A stretch of 9,707 nt of DNA, taken from assembly GCA_024640925.1 (NCBI GenBank), contig JAHEEB010000088.1:1-9707 (forward strand). Direction: 5' to 3'. The position numbers and the translations under genes are program-made. How positions within the stretch are numbered: the stretch's first letter is position 1; every line of letters starts with the position of its first letter. Shown here piece after piece: positions 1-6,773 of this stretch. The notes beneath the pieces were generated by a model. The model did not search any database. It had not been told where the DNA came from and worked only from the letters and a program-made list of their open reading frames with translations. The DNA comes from Bacteroidota bacterium (lineage in GTDB: Bacteria > Bacteroidota > Bacteroidia > Bacteroidales > UBA10428).

Positions 1-530
1 AAACAATATATTCTTTTGTGCCTCAATACCTTATTAATAGGGGAATACGAGTAGATATCGAGAAACAAATAAAAGGACGGAATTTTATACAAATTTGTCC
101 TCAGTTTTATTTGAGTGAAAAGGATAGTAAGAAATTTGCACAAACTGAAAACAAGTTTAATACCCTGGTTGGTGGTGGATTACAACTTTATCACAAGATC
201 TATGCATCGGAAATGTTTACTTTAAATGGCCTCTATTTAAGCTATGGACCAACATACAACTATTTCAACATCGAATACATCGATAATTCTGGCGATTATG
301 AGGTAACAGCAAAAGGTACTATAAACAAATTTGGTGCAGACTTAATTCTTGGATACCAGTTCTTTATTAAAGAAATTGTAATTATCGATATTTATGCTGG
401 CCTGGGAACCCGTGTTAGCTATATGAACACAGACGGAGCTGATAAAGACAGGTTTAATACCGGGTATTTCGGGTATAATTATACAGGTAATATAATGTTA
501 CTGGGTTGCAGAATTGGTGTCATACTTTAA
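1..530 (+). CDS. Putative outer-membrane beta-barrel protein, 5' end cut by window edge
   Basis: The reading frame is open from the left edge (first full codon at 3) to TAA at 528-530. A GTG at 18 could be read as a start, but it aligns with an internal Val of the next gene: both continue as VPQYLI followed by G(I/L)R(V/I)DI. The true start and the expected signal peptide therefore lie outside the window. The visible 176 codons show alternating hydrophobic and aromatic strands (FIQICPQFYL, LYLSYGPTYNYFNI, IDIYAGLGTRVSY) and an ending (GCRIGVIL) typical of small beta-barrels. It is a paralog of the gene at 542, which starts 11 bp after this stop, so the two are probably cotranscribed. The substrate or role is unknown. 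A barrel in the outer membrane is inferred from strand pattern and from the signal peptide of its neighbour, not from a recognised family motif. Confidence 0.8.
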   Translation, partial: TIYSFVPQYLINRGIRVDIEKQIKGRNFIQICPQFYLSEKDSKKFAQTENKFNTLVGGGLQLYHKIYASEMFTLNGLYLSYGPTYNYFNIEYIDNSGDYEVTAKGTINKFGADLILGYQFFIKEIVIIDIYAGLGTRVSYMNTDGADKDRFNTGYFGYNYTGNIMLLGCRIGVIL

Positions 531-541
531 AGTAAATCCTC

Positions 542-1237
542 ATGAAAACAAGATATCTGATTATTTCATTCATTTGGTTTTTAACCATCTCCTCGTTTTC
601 TCAAGAAGAAAACAAACAAAAATTTATGATTTTCGGTGTACCTCAATACCTGATTACAAACGGATTACGGATTGATATCGATTTGCATAAAAAGGAAACT
701 CAAAACTGGTTGGTTATCTCGCCTTATTTTTACTCCGATAATTCATCAATCGATCCGTTAAACTTAAGTGGGGGTGACGATGATAATTACGATTTGTACT
801 CTTACGATAAGATGATTGGTGCAGGATTGGGACTTCAAAAAAAGATTTTTCTCTCGAAAAAATCATACACCAGTGGTTTCTATTTAGCATTTGGAGGTAC
901 TTACAAGTATTTTAATATCGACGGAAATAGCTTTACATGGGTAGAGTACACAGGAGATGATGGACTGAAGTATCAACAGATGGAGGATATAAAATACAAG
1001 CTTTATATTCATTCGCTAAATGCAAATGCTACCATTGGCTATCAATACCAGTTTATTGATAATTTGTATATCGATTGTTTTATGGGTTTTGGCATTAAGT
1101 ATTCTTACCATAATTCACCCGATAATGTTATGGTTAAATACAACCGCGGAAATATCGATTACGGTTATACAGGCACCCAATTTGTGGCTGGTGTAAGGTT
1201 TGGAATAGATTTGTGCAACAAAGATATAATGAAATAA
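542..1237 (+). CDS. Putative outer-membrane beta-barrel protein, paralog of upstream gene
   Basis: A 231-residue protein with a clear Sec signal peptide: basic MKTR, hydrophobic core to about residue 17, and a likely cleavage after residue 20 (SSFS|QEE). There is no lipobox Cys. The mature part has repeated amphipathic strands rich in Tyr, Phe and Gly, for example MIGAGLGLQKKIFL, FYLAFGGTYKYFNI, ATIGYQYQFI and FVAGVRFGIDL. These match the upstream protein in order: VPQYLI, GGGLQL/GAGLGL, YNYFNI/YKYFNI, LGYQF/IGYQY, GYTG. An acidic insertion near residues 70-80 (SGGDDDNYD) is absent from the upstream copy and may be a surface loop. ATG at 542 is the natural start because the signal peptide begins there; no Shine-Dalgarno is seen. 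Function is not recognised; a structural or porin-like envelope role is possible. Confidence 0.88.
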   Translation: MKTRYLIISFIWFLTISSFSQEENKQKFMIFGVPQYLITNGLRIDIDLHKKETQNWLVISPYFYSDNSSIDPLNLSGGDDDNYDLYSYDKMIGAGLGLQKKIFLSKKSYTSGFYLAFGGTYKYFNIDGNSFTWVEYTGDDGLKYQQMEDIKYKLYIHSLNANATIGYQYQFIDNLYIDCFMGFGIKYSYHNSPDNVMVKYNRGNIDYGYTGTQFVAGVRFGIDLCNKDIMK

Positions 1238-1296
1238 CTTACCCAAAGGCTATATAAAAAAGCAATGGAAAAAGTGTCCAAAAGTTGAAAAATAAT

Positions 1297-1540
1297 CACA
1301 AAGACCTAAGACACAAAAGGTATCACTAAGATTAATGTTCTTCATGCCCCGAAGCCTTCGTGGCCTTTGCTTTTGCCAATTAGCCACTAAGATCAAAGAT
1401 GGTTTCCCTTTGTGTATCTTCGTGACTTGGAGCCTTTGTGGCTTTTGCTTTTGCCACCAATACTCAAAGACCCAAAGATGGTTTTTCATGGATCTTTGCC
1501 TTTGTGGCCTTTGCTTTTACCACCAATTCTCAAAGACTCA
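1297..1540. repeat. Degenerate CACAAAG / CTTTGTG interspersed repeat cluster
   Basis: The left part (1297-1330) carries CACAAAG, CACAAAA and CACTAAG on the + strand. The right part carries the reverse complement, as three longer units beginning at 1355, 1433 and 1499 (spacing 78 and 66 bp). Each unit opens with CCTT(T/C)GTGGC(C/T)TTTGC followed by TTTT(G/A)CCA, then has CAAAGA-type sequence in the other orientation. Extra single CTTTGTG/CTTCGTG copies sit at 1408-1414 and 1418-1424. The whole is a loosely inverted array able to form several stems, for example CAAAGAT 1473-1479 with ATCTTTG 1492-1498. Repeats of this wording recur in intergenic DNA of many bacteria, by memory; the function is unknown. 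Confidence 0.75.
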
Positions 1541-1555
1541 CTCAATTCCAAATTT

Positions 1556-1586
1556 AATCCCTCACTATTACGAAGGGATTTTTATT
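1556..1586 (+). terminator. Possible rho-independent terminator
   Basis: AATCCCT (1556-1562) and AGGGATT (1574-1580) form a perfect 7-bp stem with an 11-nt loop, followed by TTTATT. This is the only good stem plus T-tract downstream of the barrel genes, but it lies about 320 nt after their stop. It may instead end a transcript across the repeat cluster, or be part of a dispersed palindromic repeat. Confidence 0.45.
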
Positions 1587-1600
1587 AAAATGTAAGATTT

Positions 1601-1620
1601 GTTCTGAATAACATCAGAAC
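1601..1620. promoter_or_regulatory. Perfect 7-bp dyad
   Basis: GTTCTGA (1601-1607) and TCAGAAC (1614-1620) are exact inverted repeats around the 6-nt spacer ATAACA. No T-tract follows on either strand, so a terminator is unlikely. It sits 3 bp before the phased 11-bp repeats, so a protein-binding site is a reasonable guess; nothing else supports this. Confidence 0.4.
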
Positions 1621-1623
1621 GCA

Positions 1624-1673
1624 GGATAAGTAAGGGATCAGTAAAGGATCAGTAAAGGATCAGTAAAGGATTA
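1624..1673 (+). repeat. Phased 11-bp tandem repeat (iteron-like), four units plus part
   Basis: Three exact units GGATCAGTAAA lie at 1635-1645, 1646-1656 and 1657-1667. A variant unit GGATAAGTAAG precedes them (1624-1634) and a partial GGATTA follows (1668-1673). The 11-bp period is about one helical turn, so each copy would face the same side of the DNA. The array lies about 210 bp upstream of the -7 box for the first kinase. It could be a cooperative binding site or simply slippage-generated DNA. Confidence 0.85.
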
Positions 1674-1714
1674 ATTAATACAGTTGATTAAGTCCAAATT
1701 CAAGATAATGTAAT

Positions 1715-1789
1715 TCTCGAAGGAATCGTTGGAGAACCTCCGAGAGGTCAAATGTGTATAGAAATTTGTTTCAAAAATGGATTTCGACC
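1715..1789 (+). other. Structured intergenic element of unknown function
   Basis: A stem of nine positions with one mismatch pairs 1715-1723 (TCTCGAAGG) with 1737-1745 (CCTCCGAGA). Competing smaller hairpins exist: GGAG/CTCC at 1731-1741 and ACCTC/GAGGT at 1736-1748. A second stem pairs GGTCAAAT (1746-1753) with ATTTCGACC (1781-1789) around one bulged C. The wording, a CTCCGAGAGG core followed by TCAAATG and TATAGAAA, resembles dispersed intergenic repeats I recall from Bacteroidota genomes; this is memory, not a search. It could be a mobile repeat remnant or a structured RNA. Confidence 0.35.
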
Positions 1790-1880
1790 CTTTAGGTGCA
1801 TATCTGGGCTGTTTTACCAATTTTCAATGAATTTTTAATCCCACAATTATAGTGAAATCCTGTTTTATATAATCCTTTCC

Positions 1881-1888
1881 TATATTTG
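1881..1888 (+). promoter_or_regulatory. Candidate Bacteroidota -7 promoter box for the PAS kinase
   Basis: TATATTTG matches the TAnnTTTG consensus of the Bacteroidota primary sigma factor exactly. It would start transcription near 1893-1896, giving a leader of about 45 nt before the ATG at 1941. The -33 TTTG element is not clear at the expected distance, so this is a one-element prediction. Confidence 0.5.
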
Positions 1889-1940
1889 AATGTACACGTT
1901 GAATTATTTGTTAAATTTAAAAATTATATTATGATTATAA

Positions 1941-3818
1941 ATGTCTGTAAAAAAGTTAAATAAAGGGGCTTTATTAATATCTCTGAGCTTTTTCATCTTA
2001 AGCTTTTTCTGGATTTTATTTTCCGACCGAATCCTTTTTATGATTTTCTCTGACACATCACAACTAACCCTCTTTCAAACATTAAAAGGTTGGTTCTATG
2101 TTCTTCTAGCCACCATTTTTATTTTTTATCTTTCTAACCATGAAATAAGTAAGAAAATCAGGTATATCAATTTTCTAAATAAAAAAATTGACTGGAACAC
2201 TTTAATGATTTCTAATATTCCGAACCTTGATGTTGTTTTATTCGATGAAAACGCTGACATAATGATGTCTCAGGGCAAAGAATTTGTTCAATATATTAAT
2301 GGAAATAATCTCCTGGGGCTTGATAAGTTTATCCATTTCAAAAACGGAGATGAACCGATCTCTTTTTTAAAAATGAAAAACGAAATCTTTGATGGGAAAG
2401 AATTAAATCTTTCTTACGAAGATGCTGCAAGGGTTTTACGAATTAAAGGAAGACCTGTTTTTAATGAGAAAAAAGAAATTATTGCCGGAATGCTGGTTAT
2501 TCTAAATATAACCGATCAGGTTGAAATAATGAAACAACTAACTCAAGAAAAAGAAAGTTACTCAAACCTGTTTAATGAATACCACGCCGTAAACCTGGAA
2601 TTGAAGAAAAGCCATGAGCGTTTGAAACTTAGCAACATGCAGCTAAGTGAGTCGCAGGAACGATACCAGGCATTTTTAATGCAGACATCCGAAGGTATTT
2701 ACCGGATCGACTTTGACAAACCGTTAGACCTCGACACCAATATTAAAGAACAGGCAAAAAATATATTTCAGAATGGACACCTTGCTGAATATAACCCTGT
2801 TTTTGCTTCCATTTATAATTCAGAAGAGCAAAACGACCTTATAGGAAAAAGATTGTCGGAATTGCAGAATTTATCAGGCGAAGATCTTTTCAGCAGGTTG
2901 ATAGAAAATCTGATTAAACAACAGTACATGTTGCGCAACTTTGAAACCCGCGAACCAGGAAAAGATAATAATGAGAGGTTTTTCTCAAACAATATGATAG
3001 GAATTATCGAAGGCAACAATTTGTTGAGAATTTGGGGCACCAAAATAGATATTACAAGACAAAAACAATATGAGAAAGAACTCATCCTGGCGAAAAAGAC
3101 AGCTGAAGAAAGCGATAAACTGAAAAGTGCATTCCTGGCTAACATGTCTCATGAAATTCGAACTCCACTTAACGGAATCGTTGGTTTTAGTGATTTACTG
3201 AGCCAGGACAATATTTCAGAAGCTCAACGAAAAAAATTTCTGACAATTATTAAAAATAGCAACAACCAACTCCTCCGGATCATTGACGATATACTGGATA
3301 TTTCCCGCATTGAAACCGGTCAGCTTACCATTTCCTTTGAGAAATTCTCGCTTAATAAACTTATGGATGAGATTGAATCGTACCTGCGACAGCAGCTTAA
3401 TAAGCGCGACAAACAAATCGATATTTCCATTTACATACAATTGAAGAGAGGTAATGATGAAATCATAACTGACCGTCAGCGATTGTACCAGGTAATAACC
3501 AATCTGGTGAACAATTCTGTAAAGTTTACTGAAAAAGGGAAAATAGAATTCGGGTATAAGCTAATTGATGATTCTACTCTGGAGTTTTTTGTGAGCGATA
3601 CCGGCATTGGAATAAAGCAAGAAGATATTTCATCGGTATTTAAGCAATTTAAACAGGTTGAGGATTATACATCGCGCAAATACGGAGGAGCCGGATTAGG
3701 ATTATCTATATCCAAAGGGATTGTAGAGCTGCTGGGCGGTACTATTTTTGCTGAATCGGAATTTGGTAAGGGTTCAAAATTCAGGTTTACTATAAAATTT
3801 AAGAGATTTAACAGTTAA
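1941..3818 (+). CDS. Membrane PAS-domain sensor histidine kinase
   Basis: A 625-residue inner-membrane sensor kinase expected to autophosphorylate on His and pass the phosphate to an unknown receiver. Two hydrophobic segments (about 9-28 and 50-65) flank a very short outside loop. The loop carries the WILFSDRIL and LKGWFYVLL wording that recurs at the N-terminus of many PAS, GGDEF and kinase proteins. A PAS-like region (about 85-195), a polar probable coiled coil (about 195-240) and a second PAS (about 240-375) follow. The HisKA box has the phospho-acceptor H404 in NMSHEIRTP. The ATPase domain shows the N box NLVNNSVKF (from 521), the G1 box DTGIGI (553-558) and the G2 box GAGLGL (583-588). 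There is no receiver domain after 625. ATG 1941 directly precedes MSVKK and the first membrane segment; another ATG at 1931 is out of frame. No partner regulator is adjacent, so it is an orphan here. The ligand is unknown, and with almost no periplasmic part it probably senses through its PAS domains. Confidence 0.95.
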   Translation: MSVKKLNKGALLISLSFFILSFFWILFSDRILFMIFSDTSQLTLFQTLKGWFYVLLATIFIFYLSNHEISKKIRYINFLNKKIDWNTLMISNIPNLDVVLFDENADIMMSQGKEFVQYINGNNLLGLDKFIHFKNGDEPISFLKMKNEIFDGKELNLSYEDAARVLRIKGRPVFNEKKEIIAGMLVILNITDQVEIMKQLTQEKESYSNLFNEYHAVNLELKKSHERLKLSNMQLSESQERYQAFLMQTSEGIYRIDFDKPLDLDTNIKEQAKNIFQNGHLAEYNPVFASIYNSEEQNDLIGKRLSELQNLSGEDLFSRLIENLIKQQYMLRNFETREPGKDNNERFFSNNMIGIIEGNNLLRIWGTKIDITRQKQYEKELILAKKTAEESDKLKSAFLANMSHEIRTPLNGIVGFSDLLSQDNISEAQRKKFLTIIKNSNNQLLRIIDDILDISRIETGQLTISFEKFSLNKLMDEIESYLRQQLNKRDKQIDISIYIQLKRGNDEIITDRQRLYQVITNLVNNSVKFTEKGKIEFGYKLIDDSTLEFFVSDTGIGIKQEDISSVFKQFKQVEDYTSRKYGGAGLGLSISKGIVELLGGTIFAESEFGKGSKFRFTIKFKRFNS

Positions 3819-3926
3819 TGGGTTCCAGGAAATTTGGCTCATTTCTAGAAAAATCAATAACAAGAATTCAATCCAAGAACATAAAAAAATTGTTGATAAT
3901 TAATTTCACAGATTTTCTACATCCTT

Positions 3927-4043
3927 TAACCTGTTCCCTGAATGTAATTTCGAATTGTTAATAAACCAGGTTACTATAAGCCATGTTCAATCAGTATTTT
4001 ATGTTGTGAATAACTTTTGTTCATGTTCAATTTTTTAATTGAA
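3927..4043. promoter_or_regulatory. Repeats and dyads upstream of the hybrid kinase
   Basis: This gap has three exact elements. TAACCTG (3927-3933) is inverted as CAGGTTA (3967-3973). CATGTTCAAT occurs twice in direct orientation, at 3982-3991 and 4022-4031, exactly 40 bp apart. TTCAATT (4026-4032) and AATTGAA (4037-4043) form a perfect palindrome around TTTT, overlapping the second direct copy. They fit an operator region, but in AT-rich DNA short matches also arise by chance. Confidence 0.35.
4012..4019 (+). promoter_or_regulatory. Weak candidate -7 box for the hybrid kinase
   Basis: AACTTTTG matches TAnnTTTG at seven of eight consensus-compatible positions, with A for the first T; no -33 TTTG is seen at normal spacing. 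Transcription would begin near 4025, inside the palindrome and second CATGTTCAAT copy. This is the best box in the gap between the two kinase genes. Confidence 0.25.
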
Positions 4044-4086
4044 GTTAATGATTATTTTAAGCCAGCTGATTTTACGGCTTTTTTTA

Positions 4087-6765
4087 ATGATTAATTCGCT
4101 CAGATACAGGCTTATATTGTGGTTTTTACTATCGGCATTTTTGCTGTTTGTATTATCTTTTGCTCTATTCTGGGTTCATAAGTCTAACAAAACCAATCAC
4201 CAGGCAACTCTTGAGGATTTACAATATTTCCGTTATCAGTTTTTAAAAGATCAATACCAGGTTGCCGAATTTTTATCTTCCGAAATTAACGACCAAAACT
4301 TTTATATAACCGGCGAAAGCAAGTACCTGAATTCTCATTATAACCTGATAGATAACATCGATAGCTGTTTTACTCATTCCTTTAAAAGCGATCGGGAACT
4401 TTTCCCACAGCTTAAGAAATCACTTTTTGATGTAAAAGAAAATTATACGGCTTATTGTAGCCTGTTCGATAGTCTGACTTATAATATTTATAAACGTGGA
4501 TATAAGAACCTTGGGCTCGAAGGTGAAATAACTACCCACTACTATCAACTCGAAAAATCAGGTACCTTTCCTGCTGGCATTCTTAAGGATATTAAGCTGA
4601 TTGAGAGCAACTATCTTCATAATTACGACCCTTACCTTCTTTACGAGGTAGACAAACAGTGCGATATACTCATTGAACAGGTAAAGTATAATCCTTTTTA
4701 CACTCAACCTGAAAAAAATAAATATACTAGCCTGATTACGGCTTATAGCAAAAGTTTTCGTAAGCTGGTTAACCTTGATAAAAAAATAGGGTTAAGTCAA
4801 TCTGCCGGACTAAAACAGAACCTGATTCTGGCTGGAAATAAACTTGAATCATCCATTAATAAATCGATTGTACAGGCACAGCAAGGGTTCGATGCATATA
4901 TGGGGAAACTTAACCTGATATTTGCACTTACAGCGTTTTTGCTTGTTGCCCTCGCATTTGGTGTTAGTTTGTATACTTCGCGTTATCTTGTTTCTCATCT
5001 CGAAAGGCTTTCAGCTTATATATCCGCCTTTTCAAAAAACAATTTCGACCATAAAATAGATGTAGATTTACGGCATTCCACAAGAGAAATACGACACATT
5101 TACAGGGAGTTCAGAAATATGTTTGCCGAACTTCGAATAAGGGAAAAACAACGTGACATGGCTGTCAGATCGGCCGAAGACAACGAAAAACGCTACCGCG
5201 ATTTAGCAGACTTATTGCCACAATCCATCTTTGAAACTGACCGTACCGGCCAACTTACTTATGTAAACCAGGAATGGTATAATACCTTTGGATATACTCC
5301 CGATGATATTGTAAATGGTGTAAATCTCTCGAATATCATTAAAATGGATCCGAACGTAAATCTGATGGGCATTTCAAGGTTTGAAAATAACGATATGATT
5401 GCCGTTCGTAAAGACGGAACCCAATTTTCGGCTACTATTTACTCAGATATTATTAAGAAAGGATTGAGAATTATAGGTCGCCGGGGAATTATAAACGATT
5501 CAACACTTCGTAATCTGTATATCGAAAGCCTGAAAAAAGAAACCATGAAGGCTATCGCTTCCGATCAACATAAGTCGTCCTTCCTGGCTAACATGTCGCA
5601 TGAAATCCGCACTCCTATGAATTCCATTATAGGGTTTTCAAATATGTTAACATCTGATGAAATCCCACAGGACCAGAAAAAGGAATTTATTACCCATATT
5701 CAAACCAGCAGCGAAATGCTGCTTAATCTTATCGACGACATTATCGATATTGCAAAAATTGAAGCCGGCCAGCTTAAAATTAAAAAAGCTGAATGCAATC
5801 CTGTAAAACTCATCCGCGATTTGGAAGTGAGTATAAGTGCTTATAAAAACCGGCTTGAAAAAGAGCATATTGAAATCCGTCATAATCTGCCTGAAGAAGA
5901 AATACCCTTCATTACAGACGATTTCCGCGTAAAACAAATACTTACTAACCTTCTCGGTAATGCAATAAAATTCACTGAATCGGGGTGGATTGAAATAGGT
6001 TTCAGAAAAAAGAACCAGCGTATACTGGAGTTTTATGTTGAAGATACAGGAATAGGAATGGGAAAAGAGGAACTTCGGGATGTTTTCGAGCGCTTTACCC
6101 GTTCAAAAATTTCTGAAGAAAAGAAAATTAGTGGCACAGGCTTAGGACTTTCCATATCGAAAAATCTTGTTGAATTGCTCGGAGGCACAATGTGGGTAAC
6201 CAGCAAACCAGGTAAGGGTTCTAAGTTCACTTTTGAATTGCCTTATATAAGGGTTGTTAACCCTGCTAAAATCGAAGAGCCTGCTCTGCCTCAGAATATT
6301 TATGATTTTAAAAATCTGACTATTCTCATTGCCGAAGATGATGATAACAGTTATACTTATCTGAGTCAGATATTTCTAAATGTAAACGCACAAACTATTC
6401 GTGCAGTTAATGGTAAAGAAGCTATTGAAGCCATAAACTTCCATGAAAAAATTGATCTGATTCTGATGGATATCCAAATGCCATTGGTAAATGGTCTCGA
6501 AGCAACAACCCGAATAAAAGAAAAACACCCCCACTTGCCCGTTATAGCTCAAACTGCCTTTGCTCTTGAAGGAGACAGGGACAGATTTATTGCTGCCGGT
6601 TGCGATGATTACATTACAAAACCTATCGATGCTCAAAAAATACTGGCAAAAGCAGCCCAATTTATTGGTAACACAGTATCTGACTCTTCTAAACAACCCG
6701 ATATTTCAACGTTTTCATCTATCGGGAACAGTGATGTTACCTATTCTCCGAATAAATTAAATTAA
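4087..6765 (+). CDS. Hybrid sensor histidine kinase (HAMP-PAS-HisKA-HATPase-REC)
   Basis: An 892-residue hybrid kinase (numbered from ATG 4087). Membrane segment 1 is about 9-30, a periplasmic region of about 245 residues follows, and segment 2 is about 276-297. A HAMP linker (about 297-350) and a PAS domain (about 369-480) come next. HisKA has H505 in NMSHEIRTP. The ATPase domain has NLLGNAIKF (N621, N625), DTGIGM from 653 and GTGLGL from 683. The receiver has the acidic cluster E750-D753, phospho-acceptor D795 in LMDIQMP, T823 and K845, so it looks active. A polar tail of about 30 residues ends the protein. There is no DNA-binding output domain, so phosphate must go to a separate Hpt or regulator not present here. 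The periplasmic sensor matches no domain I recognise and seems helical. The frame is open further upstream: TTG 4039 and ATG 4048 are alternatives. I prefer 4087 because MINSLRYR followed by a membrane segment is a normal kinase start. pepE follows after 8 bp. Confidence 0.95.
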   Translation: MINSLRYRLILWFLLSAFLLFVLSFALFWVHKSNKTNHQATLEDLQYFRYQFLKDQYQVAEFLSSEINDQNFYITGESKYLNSHYNLIDNIDSCFTHSFKSDRELFPQLKKSLFDVKENYTAYCSLFDSLTYNIYKRGYKNLGLEGEITTHYYQLEKSGTFPAGILKDIKLIESNYLHNYDPYLLYEVDKQCDILIEQVKYNPFYTQPEKNKYTSLITAYSKSFRKLVNLDKKIGLSQSAGLKQNLILAGNKLESSINKSIVQAQQGFDAYMGKLNLIFALTAFLLVALAFGVSLYTSRYLVSHLERLSAYISAFSKNNFDHKIDVDLRHSTREIRHIYREFRNMFAELRIREKQRDMAVRSAEDNEKRYRDLADLLPQSIFETDRTGQLTYVNQEWYNTFGYTPDDIVNGVNLSNIIKMDPNVNLMGISRFENNDMIAVRKDGTQFSATIYSDIIKKGLRIIGRRGIINDSTLRNLYIESLKKETMKAIASDQHKSSFLANMSHEIRTPMNSIIGFSNMLTSDEIPQDQKKEFITHIQTSSEMLLNLIDDIIDIAKIEAGQLKIKKAECNPVKLIRDLEVSISAYKNRLEKEHIEIRHNLPEEEIPFITDDFRVKQILTNLLGNAIKFTESGWIEIGFRKKNQRILEFYVEDTGIGMGKEELRDVFERFTRSKISEEKKISGTGLGLSISKNLVELLGGTMWVTSKPGKGSKFTFELPYIRVVNPAKIEEPALPQNIYDFKNLTILIAEDDDNSYTYLSQIFLNVNAQTIRAVNGKEAIEAINFHEKIDLILMDIQMPLVNGLEATTRIKEKHPHLPVIAQTAFALEGDRDRFIAAGCDDYITKPIDAQKILAKAAQFIGNTVSDSSKQPDISTFSSIGNSDVTYSPNKLN

Positions 6766-6773
6766 CAGTCTGC

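Larger units (their letters stand above)
1238..1940. other. Repeat-rich intergenic region without a credible gene
   Basis: About 700 bp between the barrel genes and the first kinase. Short open frames on both strands in 1250-1595 only translate the CTTTGTGGC-type repeats. Moving right it holds: divergent repeat copies (1297-1540), a terminator-like hairpin (1556-1586), a 7-bp dyad (1601-1620), phased 11-bp repeats (1624-1673), a folded element (about 1715-1789), then AT-rich DNA with a TAnnTTTG box (1881-1888). Parts are entered separately. Confidence 0.8.

Noticed and set aside
18..20. GTG as the start of the first barrel gene
   Set aside because: The codon corresponds to an internal Val in the paralog (VPQYLI), and the frame is open to the window edge, so the gene starts further left.
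1250..1489. 79-codon - strand open frame in the same repeats
   Set aside because: It is the complement of the repeat array with Lys/Gln/Arg-rich low-complexity wording; not a credible protein.
1335..1595. 86-codon + strand open frame with Cys/Phe-rich repeats (LCGFCFCHQ-like)
   Set aside because: It translates the CTTTGTGGC repeat cluster. Repeat spacings of 78 and 66 bp happen to be multiples of three, which keeps the frame open. There is no family resemblance and no start context.
1624..1673. CRISPR-like array
   Set aside because: Units are 11 bp with no spacers between them, and no cas genes are present.
3811..3860. Short palindromes after the first kinase (TTAACAGTTAA, TTTCTAGAAA)
   Set aside because: Arms are only 5 bp, AT-rich and lack a T-tract; too weak to call a terminator.
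4039..4047. TTG start for the hybrid kinase
   Set aside because: It lies inside the palindrome at 4026-4043, and in-frame ATG codons at 4048 and 4087 are better; 4087 gives a normal short basic lead before the first membrane segment.
5580..5615. Near-identical DNA shared by both kinases around the phospho-His (also near 3131-3166)
   Set aside because: A 17-base exact match is explained by the conserved FLANMSHEIRTP box and shared codon preference, not by a mobile repeat.
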